Origin: Nocardia sp. BMG111209
GTDB taxonomy: Bacteria; Actinomycetota; Actinomycetes; Mycobacteriales; Mycobacteriaceae
DNA length: 64,000 nt
Direction: 5' to 3'
NCBI RefSeq assembly: GCF_000381925.1
Contig: NZ_KB907310.1
Coordinates: 310,001-374,000, forward strand
The notes below the pieces were generated by a model, which searched no databases, was not told the origin of the DNA, and worked only from the letters and a program-made list of their open reading frames with translations. Made by a program: the position numbers and the translations under genes. The stretch's first letter is position 1. Every line of letters begins with the position of its first letter. Shown here in pieces: positions 1 to 9,953 of the stretch.

Positions 1-195
1 TTCACGGCCGCCCTGGACGATCCGACCGGCGCCACCGGCGCGGCCGGCTGGGCCGAGGCCGTCGACGGCGTGGTGCGCAACCACGCCGTGCAGGCCACGC
101 ACTGGCGGATGACCTCCGACGCGGCCCTCGCCCGCATCGGCCGGGTCGTCGCCGCACATCTCGAGCGCCGGGAGAACCGTTCCGGCCACGACTGA
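1..195 (+). CDS. C-terminal fragment of an unidentified protein
   Basis: An open frame enters from the left edge and ends at TGA 193-195, giving the last 64 residues. The tail is alanine-rich and probably helical (it contains AVDGVVRNHAVQATHWRM) and ends in a charged stretch, LERRENRSGHD. No diagnostic motif is visible and I do not recognise the family. The third-position GC bias matches neighbouring real genes, which supports coding. The next gene begins 115 bases downstream, so this may be the last gene of a transcript that enters the window. Confidence 0.6.
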   Translation, partial: FTAALDDPTGATGAAGWAEAVDGVVRNHAVQATHWRMTSDAALARIGRVVAAHLERRENRSGHD

Positions 196-310
196 TTCAC
201 CTCCGCCGGGCCTGTGACCCGGCACACGAACTCGGGGCCGTCTCGCGCCCCGCACGGCAGCCCGGTGGACCTCACCGTGGCCGGCCGCATCCGGAGAAAG
301 AGAAGGAAAT

Positions 311-385
311 ATGACCGCAGCCGACATCATCTCGATCATCACGGCACTGCTCGCCACTGGTTCGAGCATCAAGTACACGCCGTAA
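311..385 (+). CDS. Tiny hydrophobic peptide, first of a tandem pair (24 aa)
   Basis: ATG 311 follows a strong purine-rich ribosome binding site (AGAAGGA, 301-307), and the frame ends at TAA 383-385. The peptide begins MTAADIISIITALLAT and then reads GSSIKYTP. It is too short for usual gene callers. It has no classical signal peptide, but one short amphipathic or hydrophobic helix is plausible. The core ITALLATGSS resembles the LTALANVIATGSS segment of the peptide encoded 48 bases downstream, so the two are probably paralogous. Small unprocessed peptides encoded in tandem are known in mycolata (the PorA/PorH porins of Corynebacterium). That comparison rests on size and arrangement only and is my inference. 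Coding status is supported by the ribosome binding site and the paralogy, not by a database match. Confidence 0.5.
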   Translation: MTAADIISIITALLATGSSIKYTP

Positions 386-433
386 TCCCTGCTCACGACA
401 GCCAATTCGACCACAGCAAAGGAACAACGAATC

Positions 434-574
434 ATGACCGGTAGCGCCGAAGCCCTCGCCTCCGCCTTCTCCAGCATCTTCACCGGTAGTGCCACCGGAA
501 GTGCCGGATTCTCCTCGATCCTCACCGCACTCGCCAACGTGATCGCCACCGGATCCTCGGTGTCGGTCGGCTGA
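434..574 (+). CDS. Small Ser/Ala/Gly-rich peptide, second of a tandem pair (46 aa)
   Basis: ATG 434 is preceded by AAAGGAA (418-424) at a spacing of nine bases, and the frame stops at TGA 572-574. About one residue in four is serine, with many alanines and glycines. Its C-terminal half contains ILTALANVIATGSSVSVG, which echoes the first peptide (ITALLATGSS). An internal near-repeat, TGSATGSAG, lies near residues 18-25. No signal peptide or cysteine is seen. O-mycoloylated porin-like peptides of Corynebacterium are similarly short, serine-containing and tandem, so a cell-envelope role is one possibility. A toxin-like or signalling peptide is another. Confidence 0.5.
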   Translation: MTGSAEALASAFSSIFTGSATGSAGFSSILTALANVIATGSSVSVG

Positions 575-677
575 TGTTGCGGGGCTGCGGAATTCGCGGC
601 CCGACCCCGGACATTCGCACCGCGGCGTGACTCCACGATCGCGTACCCGGCACGTCGCGGTGCTCCCGGACTCCCTT

Positions 678-694
678 ATCGTCAGCCTGACGAT
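678..694. promoter_or_regulatory. Perfect palindrome, candidate operator of the NrtR-type gene
   Basis: ATCGTCAGCCTGACGAT is an exact inverted repeat with 8-base arms around a single central C. It ends 13 bases before the ATG at 708, where a ribosome binding site would normally be, and no clear Shine-Dalgarno is present there. A bound dimeric regulator at this position would block transcription or translation, so autoregulation by the encoded NUDIX-type regulator is the simplest reading. Binding is inferred. Confidence 0.5.
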
Positions 695-707
695 TACAAT
701 CGCGGCC

Positions 708-1418
708 ATGGGCAATGCTTTTCGCCTGAACGCCGCAGTGTCGGTCGAGCTGGTGGTGCTGACACTCGGTACTCGCACCGTGCCGAACGATACTCTCTGC
801 GCGCTGCTCGTTCAGCGCCTGTATGCCCCGTTCCGGGGCCGATGGGCGTTGCCCGGCGGATTCGTGGAGCCCGACGAGAGCCTCTCCGGGGCCGCGGTCC
901 GGGCGCTGCGCGAGGAGACCAACATCCGGGCCGCCCGGATCCACCTGGAACAACTGGCCACCTACGGTGAGCCGGGCCGCGATCCGCGCGGGCGGGTGAT
1001 CGGCGTGGCCTATCTGGCGCTGATCCCGAATCTGCCCGCTCCGTCGGCGGGTACCGAGGTCAGCGCCGCGGCGATCTGGTCCGTCGAGCAGGTGCTCGCC
1101 GATCGGGGCCGGTTGGCGTTCGACCATCACCGGATCCTCACCGACGGTGTCGAACGGGCCCGCGCCAAACTCGAATACTCCCCGCTGGCGACCGCGTTCT
1201 GTGGCCGCGAATTCACCGTCGCCGATCTGCGCCGGGTGTACGAGGTGGTGTGGGGGACCGATATCGACCCGCGCAACTTCCACCGCAAGGTGACCACCAC
1301 CCCCGGCTTCGTGGAGGCCACCGGCCGCTCCACCAGCCGCGACGGCGGTCGCCCGGCCCGGCTGTACCGAGCCGGACCGGCTCGGGCACTGCACCCGCCG
1401 ATGATGCGGCCCTCCTGA
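708..1418 (+). CDS. NUDIX hydrolase-related regulator, NrtR-like (236 aa)
   Basis: The N-terminal domain (residues about 8-150) carries a recognisable Nudix box, with GGFVEPDESLSGAAVRALRE followed by ETNI. The C-terminal part (about 160-225) contains a winged-helix-like stretch with ADLRRVYEVVW and DPRNFHRKV. These are typical of NrtR-type proteins, in which a Nudix-like sensor is fused to a DNA-binding domain that regulates NAD or sugar metabolism. The glutamates of the Nudix box are present, so ADP-ribose-type hydrolysis cannot be excluded. The frame is open further upstream, but ATG 708 gives the length normal for the family and begins just after a perfect palindrome. No NAD-biosynthesis gene is adjacent in the window, so the regulon is unknown. 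Confidence 0.8.
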   Translation: MGNAFRLNAAVSVELVVLTLGTRTVPNDTLCALLVQRLYAPFRGRWALPGGFVEPDESLSGAAVRALREETNIRAARIHLEQLATYGEPGRDPRGRVIGVAYLALIPNLPAPSAGTEVSAAAIWSVEQVLADRGRLAFDHHRILTDGVERARAKLEYSPLATAFCGREFTVADLRRVYEVVWGTDIDPRNFHRKVTTTPGFVEATGRSTSRDGGRPARLYRAGPARALHPPMMRPS

Positions 1419-1590
1419 GCACCGTCCCGGACGGGGCTATCAGCGCGCCGTGACCGGCGGAGATCACCGCGGTCGGCCCGATTCACGCTGCGCCCCACAG
1501 CATATTCACAGTGTCGGACCGATGACCGCCGCGAACCCGCCCAATACGCTCACCCGGTACGGGTGAATCGGATGTGAGGGAGGGCAGCAG

Positions 1591-3600
1591 ATGGTGTCGA
1601 TCTCCGGCGTCGCCGGCGAGGTGGATCGGTCCGCGGATCGGACGGTCCGGATCGAACGGGCGACCCCGGCCGGCGCCGCGCCGCGCTGGGCCCGGCCCGG
1701 ACTCGCCGGGCTGCTGGTGGCGACGGCCGTGCTGTATCTGTGGGGGTTGCGCGGCGCGGGCTGGGCGAATCCCTACTACGCCGCGGCGGTGCAGGCGGGC
1801 ACCCGCAGCTGGAAGGCATTGCTGTTCGCCGCGCTCGACCCCGGCAACGCCATCACCGTCGACAAGCCGCCGGCCGCCCTGTGGCTGATGGCGTTGTCCG
1901 GCCGCCTGTTCGGCTTCGGATCCTGGTCGATGCTGGCGCCGCAGGCGCTGCTCGGCGTCGCGACGGTGGCGCTGCTGTACGCGACGGTCCGGCGGTGCAG
2001 CGGGCCCGCGGCCGGGCTGCTGGCCGGTGCGGCGCTGGCGCTGACCCCGGTGGCGGCGCTGATGTTCCGCTACAACAATCCGGACGCCCTGCTCACCCTG
2101 CTGGTGGTACTGGCCGCCTACGGTGTGGTGCGCGCGCTGGGTTCGGAGCAATCGCGCTGGTGGAGCGCGGGCACCGGCTGGCTCGTATTGTCCGGCGCGG
2201 CAATCGGATTCGGTTTCCTCACCAAGATGATGCAGGCGTTCCTGGTGCTGCCCGCGCTGGCGCTGGCGGTGCTGGTGGCCGCGCCCTGGAGCCTCGGTGC
2301 GCGGGTGCTGCGGCTGCTCACCGCCGGCGTCGCGGTCGTCGTCTCGGCGGGCTGGTACGTGGCGCTGGTACAGCTGTGGCCCGCGGGCTCCCGGCCGTAT
2401 ATCGGTGGCTCCACCGACAATTCGCTGTGGCAGCTCGCCGTCGGCTACAACGGCCTCGGCCGGCTGCTCGGCCACCACGGCCGCGCGGCCGCGAACACCC
2501 ACGGCGGCCCGGCCGGACAGCACACCCCGTCGCATTTCGCGGCCATGTCCGGTGGCGAATCCGGGATCACCCGCCTGTTGCGCGACGGCCTGGCCACCGA
2601 ATACGGCTGGTTGCTGCCGGTCGCGATACTGGGCCTGGTGGCCGGGTTGTGGCTGACCCGCCGCGCACCGCGCACCGATCCGGACCGGGCGGGCCTGCTG
2701 CTGTGGGGTAGCTGGCTGCTCGGCGCCGGCGCGGTGCTCAGCTTCATGAAGCAGTCCTTCCACACCTACTACACCGTCGAACTCGTCCCGGCCGTCGCGG
2801 CACTGTCCGGTATCGGCGTCGTATTGCTGTGGCGCGCCCGCGACCGATGGCCGGCCCGGCTGACCCTGGCCGCGATGGCGGTGACCGGCGCGGCCTGGAG
2901 TTTCGCCCTGCTCGACCACACCCCGCACTGGCTGCCGTGGCTGCGCTGGACCGTACTGATCGTGGCCGTGGTCACCGCGGCGGTGCTCGTGCCGGGCGGT
3001 CGCGCGATCGGCGGTGGCAACCTCGCCGGTGACTCCGGCCGGACCGCCGACTACGGTGATCGTCCGATGCGCGGTGGTGCCGGTTGGCATCGCTACGTTA
3101 TGCCCGTGATCGCTTGTGCCGCAATACTTTCTGTTCTCGCGGGCCCGGCGTTCTACACCGTCCGGACCGTGGCCCTGCCGCACGTCGGCGGCAGTCCGTA
3201 CTCCGGTCCGGTCCGGCCGGGCGCCGGTGGCCGTACGATGGCGCCGGACGCACCGGAATTGGATGCGTTGCTCGCCACCGCGGTCGGAAGTCGCTGGGCC
3301 GCAGCGGCAGTCGGGTCCGCCGATGTCAGTTCGATCGAATTACGCACGGGCGCATCGTTGTTGGCGATCGGCGGATTCAGCGGACGGGACGATTCGCCGA
3401 CCGTGGCGCAGTTCCGCCGGTATGTCGCAGACGGGCAGGTGCGGTACTTCCTGCACCGGCCGCGCACAGACCGGCCGGGCCGGTCGGACGACCCGGCTTC
3501 GACCGGGGCGCAGATCACCGAGTGGGTGCAGGCCCACTACACCGCGCAGCATGTCGACGGCGTGGACGTCTACGACCTGACCGCCGAGCCGCGCGCCTGA
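1591..3600 (+). CDS. GT39/ArnT-like membrane glycosyltransferase (669 aa)
   Basis: This is a polytopic membrane protein with a cytoplasmic, charged N-terminus of about 40 residues. The first transmembrane segment is LAGLLVATAVLYLWGL. The first extracytoplasmic loop has the family signature: an early acidic position, YYAAAVQAG, then ITVDKPPAALWLMALSGRLF. The DKPP motif is typical of the ArnT/YkcB branch of the dolichyl- or polyprenyl-phosphate-sugar transferases (GT39/PMT superfamily). About ten further hydrophobic segments follow, and then an extracytoplasmic C-terminal domain from about residue 530 to the end. The family transfers a sugar from a polyprenyl-phosphate donor to an envelope acceptor outside the membrane, but the donor and acceptor here are unknown. 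ATG 1591 has a GGGAGG ribosome binding site. It is convergent with the next gene, only six bases away. Confidence 0.82.
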   Translation: MVSISGVAGEVDRSADRTVRIERATPAGAAPRWARPGLAGLLVATAVLYLWGLRGAGWANPYYAAAVQAGTRSWKALLFAALDPGNAITVDKPPAALWLMALSGRLFGFGSWSMLAPQALLGVATVALLYATVRRCSGPAAGLLAGAALALTPVAALMFRYNNPDALLTLLVVLAAYGVVRALGSEQSRWWSAGTGWLVLSGAAIGFGFLTKMMQAFLVLPALALAVLVAAPWSLGARVLRLLTAGVAVVVSAGWYVALVQLWPAGSRPYIGGSTDNSLWQLAVGYNGLGRLLGHHGRAAANTHGGPAGQHTPSHFAAMSGGESGITRLLRDGLATEYGWLLPVAILGLVAGLWLTRRAPRTDPDRAGLLLWGSWLLGAGAVLSFMKQSFHTYYTVELVPAVAALSGIGVVLLWRARDRWPARLTLAAMAVTGAAWSFALLDHTPHWLPWLRWTVLIVAVVTAAVLVPGGRAIGGGNLAGDSGRTADYGDRPMRGGAGWHRYVMPVIACAAILSVLAGPAFYTVRTVALPHVGGSPYSGPVRPGAGGRTMAPDAPELDALLATAVGSRWAAAAVGSADVSSIELRTGASLLAIGGFSGRDDSPTVAQFRRYVADGQVRYFLHRPRTDRPGRSDDPASTGAQITEWVQAHYTAQHVDGVDVYDLTAEPRA

Positions 3601-3606
3601 GCCGGA

Positions 3607-4890
3607 TCAGGGCAGGACGGCGCCGTCGGCGTCGCGGGGCAACGGGTGCCCGAAGAGGATGACCTCCATCAACTGCACCACCCGGTCCTGCGGAGCGCCC
3701 CCGGCGTCGTCCTCGCCGAAGTACCGGCCCAGGTCGACCACCAGCGCGAATCCGGCCTGTACCAGGATGCGGGCCTGTGCGTCGGACAGATCCGGCCGCA
3801 CCGCCACCAGCAGGCGCACCCACTCGGCCACGATCAGCCGCTGCACGTTGCGCAGCATCGTGCGCTCCTCGGCCGGTACGTGGCCGAATTCGGCGTAGTA
3901 CACGTAGGTCAGCGCGCGTTCGGTGAAGCATCCGGACACGTACATGTCGATCAGCATGGCCAGCGCCCCGGCCGGGGTGCGGGAGGAGGCGGTGGCCGGT
4001 CCGATGGCCGCGGACATCCGGTCGGCGGCCCGCCGGAACGCCGCCGCCAGCAGATCGCTCTTGCTGCGGTAGTAGCGGTACACCGCCGAGGCCGCCGACA
4101 GATCCGCCGCCTGCGCGATGTCCTCCACACTGACGTTCGGATAGCCACGCTCGTGGAAGAGTTCGACCGATTTCCTCAGCAGCAGTTCGTGTTTGAAGGA
4201 CTGCGGAATCTCCACCGCGCGAGGTGCCCGGTAACCGGCTGCGGCATCGGGGAGTTCGGCCTCGAACAGTGCCCACGCGGCCGAATTCAGCACGGCCGTC
4301 AGCGATTTCACCGGCAGGGCGGCATGGTGATCGCCGATGCTGGAGATCACGCTCATCACGGCCACCGCGCGCACGGTCCGGTCCCGGCGCGGCAGGCCGG
4401 GCCGTAACTCGCCGAGCAGATTGCGCAGCACGGTCACCGCGCCGGCGAACTGCTTGTCGAGTACGGCGCGATCGGTGTCGTCCAGGTAGCGCCGCTCCCA
4501 GCGGGCCAGGGCCACCGTGGGCCGGTTGCTGACGGTATCGGCGATGACGGCGTCGACGACCAGCTCGAGCCGCTCCCGCACCGGCAGGCCGCCCGCCTCC
4601 TCGGGCAGGCTCACCGCCGCGCTGGTCGCCGCGCCCAGCCGCAGCAGTTCCTCCCGGAACAGCGCGTACTTGCTGGGATAGTGCCGGTACAGGGCAGCGG
4701 AGGAGATGCCGACCCGGGCGGCGATGTCCTCCATGCTGACGCCGTGGTAGCCCAGCGAGCCGAAGGCGGCGGCCGAGGTGGCCGCGATCTGCGCGCGCCG
4801 ATTCTTCGGCCGGCGCCGGATCACCCGCTCCGGCGGATCGCCGCCGGGTGGGTCGCTGCGCGGGCCGGCGCCGCGCTGTGCGCGGCTCAC
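3607..4890 (-). CDS. Double TetR-family transcriptional regulator (427 aa, two HTH domains)
   Basis: Two complete TetR/AcrR repressor units lie in one polypeptide. The first helix-turn-helix is near residues 30-78 (SMEDIAARVGISSAALYRHY, then PSKYALF). The second is near 220-270 (SVEDIAQAADLSAASAVYRY, then YRSKSDLL). Each is followed by about 140 residues of a helical ligand-binding-type domain. Ordinary TetR proteins are about 200 residues long, so this is a tandem fusion that may bind DNA as an intramolecular dimer. The second HTH has one extra residue in the recognition region (SAASAVYRYY against SSAALYRHY). The start is GTG (4888-4890). The divergent SRPBCC gene begins 292 bases away across a GC-rich intergenic stretch in which I saw no clear operator. 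The target is unknown. Confidence 0.85.
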   Translation of the reverse strand: MSRAQRGAGPRSDPPGGDPPERVIRRRPKNRRAQIAATSAAAFGSLGYHGVSMEDIAARVGISSAALYRHYPSKYALFREELLRLGAATSAAVSLPEEAGGLPVRERLELVVDAVIADTVSNRPTVALARWERRYLDDTDRAVLDKQFAGAVTVLRNLLGELRPGLPRRDRTVRAVAVMSVISSIGDHHAALPVKSLTAVLNSAAWALFEAELPDAAAGYRAPRAVEIPQSFKHELLLRKSVELFHERGYPNVSVEDIAQAADLSAASAVYRYYRSKSDLLAAAFRRAADRMSAAIGPATASSRTPAGALAMLIDMYVSGCFTERALTYVYYAEFGHVPAEERTMLRNVQRLIVAEWVRLLVAVRPDLSDAQARILVQAGFALVVDLGRYFGEDDAGGAPQDRVVQLMEVILFGHPLPRDADGAVLP

Positions 4891-5182
4891 GATACTGACC
4901 TGTCACTCATGTCCATGTCATGGTAGCCAGGCGCTACGACGGCGCCGCCGCGCGCCACCTGCGACGCCTCGCGGGCCCACCGCGCCGCCCCCGATCCGGG
5001 GTCCGCGGCCCGCCCGCTATCCTCACCATGAAAGATCAACTGTGGCAAGCGTATTCGAAACCGGTACGCGCGGCCCCGTGGATATCGAATCGGCATCGTT
5101 TCGGTTCGTTGTGCGGTCGCGGTACGGGGGCCGCGCCGTAGTCTGCTGCGGATCACCCTCACCCTGCCGGAACGGAGTGCCG

Positions 5183-5626
5183 ATGCGCACGATGGACATC
5201 GAGCGCACCATAGCCGCCCCCATCGACGACGTGTTCGATTGGCTCAGCGATGTCACCAACTATCAGCGCGTGCCGTTCATCCGGCGCGTCACCCTGGTCC
5301 GGCCCGGCGCCGTCGCCGAGCACGGCGTCGGCGCGGTGCGCCTGATCGTCACCCCGCTGTACCGGGTGACCCAGGAGATCACCGAATACGATCCGCCGAA
5401 ATGGGTCGGCTACCGCAATCTCAATACCTTTCCGCCGCAGTTCCATCAGGACGGAAATCTGACCTTCACCGAACTGCCCGGCGGTACCAGAGTGCACTGG
5501 CACACCGAATTCGTCGTCACCACACCGATATTCGGCCCCGTGTACACCCTGTTGCTGGTGGCCGGCTTCGCGATGGGGCTGCGCCTGGTACTCGGTACCG
5601 CGGATCGCGAACTGCGCGGCATCTGA
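5183..5626 (+). CDS. SRPBCC/polyketide-cyclase-like small protein (147 aa)
   Basis: The sequence begins MRTMDIERTIAAPIDDVFDW, the classic first strand and helix of the START/Bet v 1-like SRPBCC fold. Alternating beta strands follow (VRLIVTPLYRVTQEI, KWVGYRNL, FTELPGGTRVHWHTEF), and a C-terminal helix, AGFAMGLRLVLG, closes the cavity. Such proteins bind hydrophobic ligands such as lipids or polyketides, and no catalytic residues can be assigned. ATG 5183 follows GGAGTG; the frame is open far upstream, but only this start gives a normal SRPBCC N-terminus. It ends 10 bases before the convergent TetR gene. Its function in this organism is unknown. Confidence 0.75.
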   Translation: MRTMDIERTIAAPIDDVFDWLSDVTNYQRVPFIRRVTLVRPGAVAEHGVGAVRLIVTPLYRVTQEITEYDPPKWVGYRNLNTFPPQFHQDGNLTFTELPGGTRVHWHTEFVVTTPIFGPVYTLLLVAGFAMGLRLVLGTADRELRGI

Positions 5627-5636
5627 CCGCGACGGC

Positions 5637-6230
5637 TCAGGCCAGGGCGGCCCAGGCCATGTGGCGCAGGATCGGCCGCGCCCGGGTGGCCAGGGTGGCC
5701 GGCGCGCTGTGCGGGGTCGAGTTGATCAGCCCGAAGGCGGCATGCGCCTGCACCCGGGCGGCCGGCTCCGACAGGCCGGGATGCAGTTCGCGCAGCACCG
5801 ACACCCAGACCTCGACATATTGCCGCTGGGTCCGGCGCACCTGACGCTCGGCGGATTCGGGCAGATTCTTCAGGTCGCGGTCCTGGATGCGGATCAGCTC
5901 CGGCTCGCCGAGGGCGAAGTCCAGATGGAAGTCGATCAGGCCGGACAGCGCCTCCAACGGCGACGCCGCCCGGTCCACCACGGCCCGGCCGCCGGTGAGC
6001 AGCCGCTCGCTGACCCCCACCAGCAGTTCGACCAGCAGCGCCTCCTTGTTCGGGAAGTGCCGGTACACCGCCGGGCCGCTGATCCCGGCCGCGGCGCCCA
6101 GATCGTCGAGCCGGACCCCGGGGAAGCCACGATCGGCGATCAGTCGGGCACCCGCCGCCAGCAATTGTTGCCGGCGCTGTGCCTTCAACTGCTCCCGGCG
6201 CGTGGGGGCGACAGCATCGCTGCTGGTCAT
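5637..6230 (-). CDS. TetR-family repressor of the adjacent acyl-CoA carboxylase operon (197 aa)
   Basis: The N-terminal HTH lies near residues 18-65 (RLDDLGAAAGISGPAVYRHF, then PNKEALLVELL). A helical ligand domain follows, with the acyl-CoA-type TetR features FHLDFALGEPELIRIQDRD and NLPESAERQVRR. The gene is divergent from accD1 with 94 bases between the starts. The order TetR, accD1, accA1, fadE19, maoC, citE matches what I recall of the Mycobacterium tuberculosis Rv2506-Rv2498c region, where this regulator is linked to leucine catabolism. ATG 6228-6230 has a strong GAGGAGG ribosome binding site. It probably binds the palindrome at 6269-6281 and is relieved by a branched acyl-CoA; the ligand is inferred. 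Confidence 0.85.
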   Translation of the reverse strand: MTSSDAVAPTRREQLKAQRRQQLLAAGARLIADRGFPGVRLDDLGAAAGISGPAVYRHFPNKEALLVELLVGVSERLLTGGRAVVDRAASPLEALSGLIDFHLDFALGEPELIRIQDRDLKNLPESAERQVRRTQRQYVEVWVSVLRELHPGLSEPAARVQAHAAFGLINSTPHSAPATLATRARPILRHMAWAALA

Positions 6231-6268
6231 CGCTCCTCCTCGCGGTAAATCTGGACATCTCGGTTAGT

Positions 6269-6281
6269 CAAGATTATCTTG
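6269..6281. promoter_or_regulatory. Palindromic operator candidate in the TetR/accD1 divergent region
   Basis: CAAGATTATCTTG is a perfect inverted repeat (6-base arms, one central T). It lies 38 bases from the repressor start and 43 bases from the accD1 ATG. The surroundings are unusually AT-rich for this genome, and CGGTTA (6261-6266) and TAACCG (6301-6306) form a wider second inverted pair around it. Its position fits a shared operator controlling both divergent transcripts. Confidence 0.55.
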
Positions 6282-6324
6282 GATTCCAGTTATTGGCGAT
6301 TAACCGATCGGGCAAGGTGGCGTG

Positions 6325-7901
<1,577 letters not shown>

Positions 7902-7902
<1 letters not shown>

Positions 7903-9953
7903 TGAGAATGCTGCACAAATCCCACCCCGTCCCGTTCGACACCGTGCTGATCGCCAATCGCGGCGAGATCGCGGTCCGGGTCATCCGGACCCTGCGCGAC
8001 ATGGGAATTCGCTCGGTCGCCGTGTACAGCGACGCCGATGTCGATGCCCGGCACGTGCACGAGGCCGACGCCGCGGTGCGGCTGGGCCCGGCCCCCGCGC
8101 GGGAGAGCTACCTGGACATCGACCGGGTCGTCGACGCCGCGGTGCGCGCCGGCGCGCAGGCGGTGCACCCGGGTTACGGCTTCCTGTCGGAGAATCCGGC
8201 CTTCGCCGCGGCACTCGGCAAGGCGGGCATCGTCTTTCTCGGCCCGCCGACCCACGCCATCGAGATCATGGGCGACAAGATCGCGGCCAAGAACGCGGTC
8301 GCGGAATTCGGGGTGCCGGTGGTGCCGGGCATCGCCCGCCCCGGGCTCACCGACGACGAATTGATCGCCGCCGCACCGGAAATCGGCTTCCCGGTGCTGG
8401 TGAAGCCGTCCGCCGGTGGCGGCGGCAAGGGGATGCGGCGGGTCGAGCGGGCCGAGGAGCTGCCCGCCGCGCTGATCAGCGCGCGCCGCGAAGCGGCGTC
8501 CTCCTTCGGTGACGACACGCTGTTCCTGGAGCGGTTCGTCAGCCGCCCCCGGCACATCGAGGTCCAGGTCCTCGCCGATCAGCACGGCCACGTCCTGCAC
8601 CTCGGCGAGCGGGAGTGCAGCCTGCAACGCCGGCACCAGAAGGTGATCGAGGAGGCCCCCTCGCCGCTGCTGGACGCGGCCACCCGGGCCCGCATCGGCG
8701 CCGCGGCCTGCAACACCGCGCGCAGCGTCGACTATGTCGGCGTGGGCACCGTGGAATTCATCGTGTCCGCCGACCGGCCGGACGAGTTCTTCTTCATGGA
8801 GATGAACACCCGTCTGCAGGTGGAACATCCGGTGACCGAGCTGATCACCGGCGTCGATCTGGTGGAGTGCCAGGTGCGGGTGGCGGCCGGGCAGCAACTC
8901 GCCGCCGCGCAGGAGGACATCCAGCTCACCGGCCACGCCGTCGAGGCCCGGGTGTACGCCGAGGATCCCGGCCGCGACTTCCTCCCCACCGGCGGAACGG
9001 TTCTGGCGCTGTCGGAGCCGACCGGCCCCGGGGTGCGGGTGGATTCGGGCCTGCGGACCGGCAGCGTGGTCGGCAGCGACTACGACCCGATGCTGTCGAA
9101 GGTCATCGCCTACGCCCCCGAACGGGCCGGCGCGATCGCGAAACTCGATCAGGCCCTGGCGGAGACGCTGGTGCTCGGGGTGCGGACCAATACCGATTTC
9201 CTGCGCTTCCTGCTCGCCGACCCCGACGTGCTGGCCGGCCGGCTGGACACCGGGCTGCTGGATCGGCGCGCGGTCGACTTCCGCGCGGCCGCGGTCACCG
9301 ACGCGCAGTTCGTCGCCGCGGCGGTCTCGGACTGGTTGCGGCGCTGGCCGAGTACGCCACAGGATCCCTGGGCCGAGCCCAGCGGCTGGCGGCTCGGCGT
9401 CGCCGCGCCGGTGACGGTGCGGCTGACGGCCGGGGACCGGACCGTGCACGTCGCGATCACCGGCCGGCCCGACCACGCGCAGGTGCGGATCGACGACGGT
9501 GAGCCCAGGCCGCTGCGAGCCGAATTCATCGGCGACACACTGACTGTCACGGTCGACGGGGTGCGCGGCGGTTATCGGGTGGCCACCCACGAGGGCCAGC
9601 TGTGGATCGCCGACGCCACCGGCGTGGTGGCCGTGCGCGAGGTCGCCGAGGTGAGCGTCCGCGCCGGTGCGGAGCAGGTCGGCGACGCCGAGATCCGCAG
9701 TCCCATGCCGGGTTCGGTGATCGCGGTGGCGGCCGCGGCCGGCGCCGAGGTCGCCGCCGGCGCCCCGGTGGTCGTGGTCGAGGCCATGAAGATGGAGCAC
9801 ACGCTCACCGCGCCGATCGCCGGAACCGTCGAGCTGCTGGTGAAGACGGGCGCACAGGTACAGGTCGACCAGGTACTGGCCCGGATCCTGCCCGCCGCCG
9901 CGCCGGCCACGGACGAAGCACCCGCCCCCGACGGGAAGGAATCCCAGTCATGA
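7902..9953 (+). CDS. accA1: Acyl-CoA carboxylase alpha subunit with biotin carboxylase and BCCP domains (683 aa)
   Basis: The N-terminal biotin carboxylase domain (about residues 8-450) begins [20 protein letters not shown]. It contains the ATP-grasp glycine loop [15 protein letters not shown] and the catalytic segment [18 protein letters not shown] linker/BT-like region follows. The C-terminal biotin carrier domain has EAMKMEHT with the biotinylated lysine at residue 630 (9789-9791). The ATG overlaps the accD1 stop (TGATG). Another ATG two codons later could also serve. Together with AccD1 it should form the carboxylase acting on 3-methylcrotonyl-CoA or a similar branched acyl-CoA. The stop overlaps the fadE start (ATGA). 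Confidence 0.92.

Noticed and set aside
1483..3183. 566-codon minus-strand open frame opposite the glycosyltransferase
   Set aside because: Low-complexity Gln/Arg/His-rich translation with no motif. The plus-strand membrane protein explains the region fully.
4891..5182. Operator or gene in the 292-base gap upstream of the double TetR
   Set aside because: The upstream extension of the SRPBCC frame has no family features, and no palindrome of convincing length was found.
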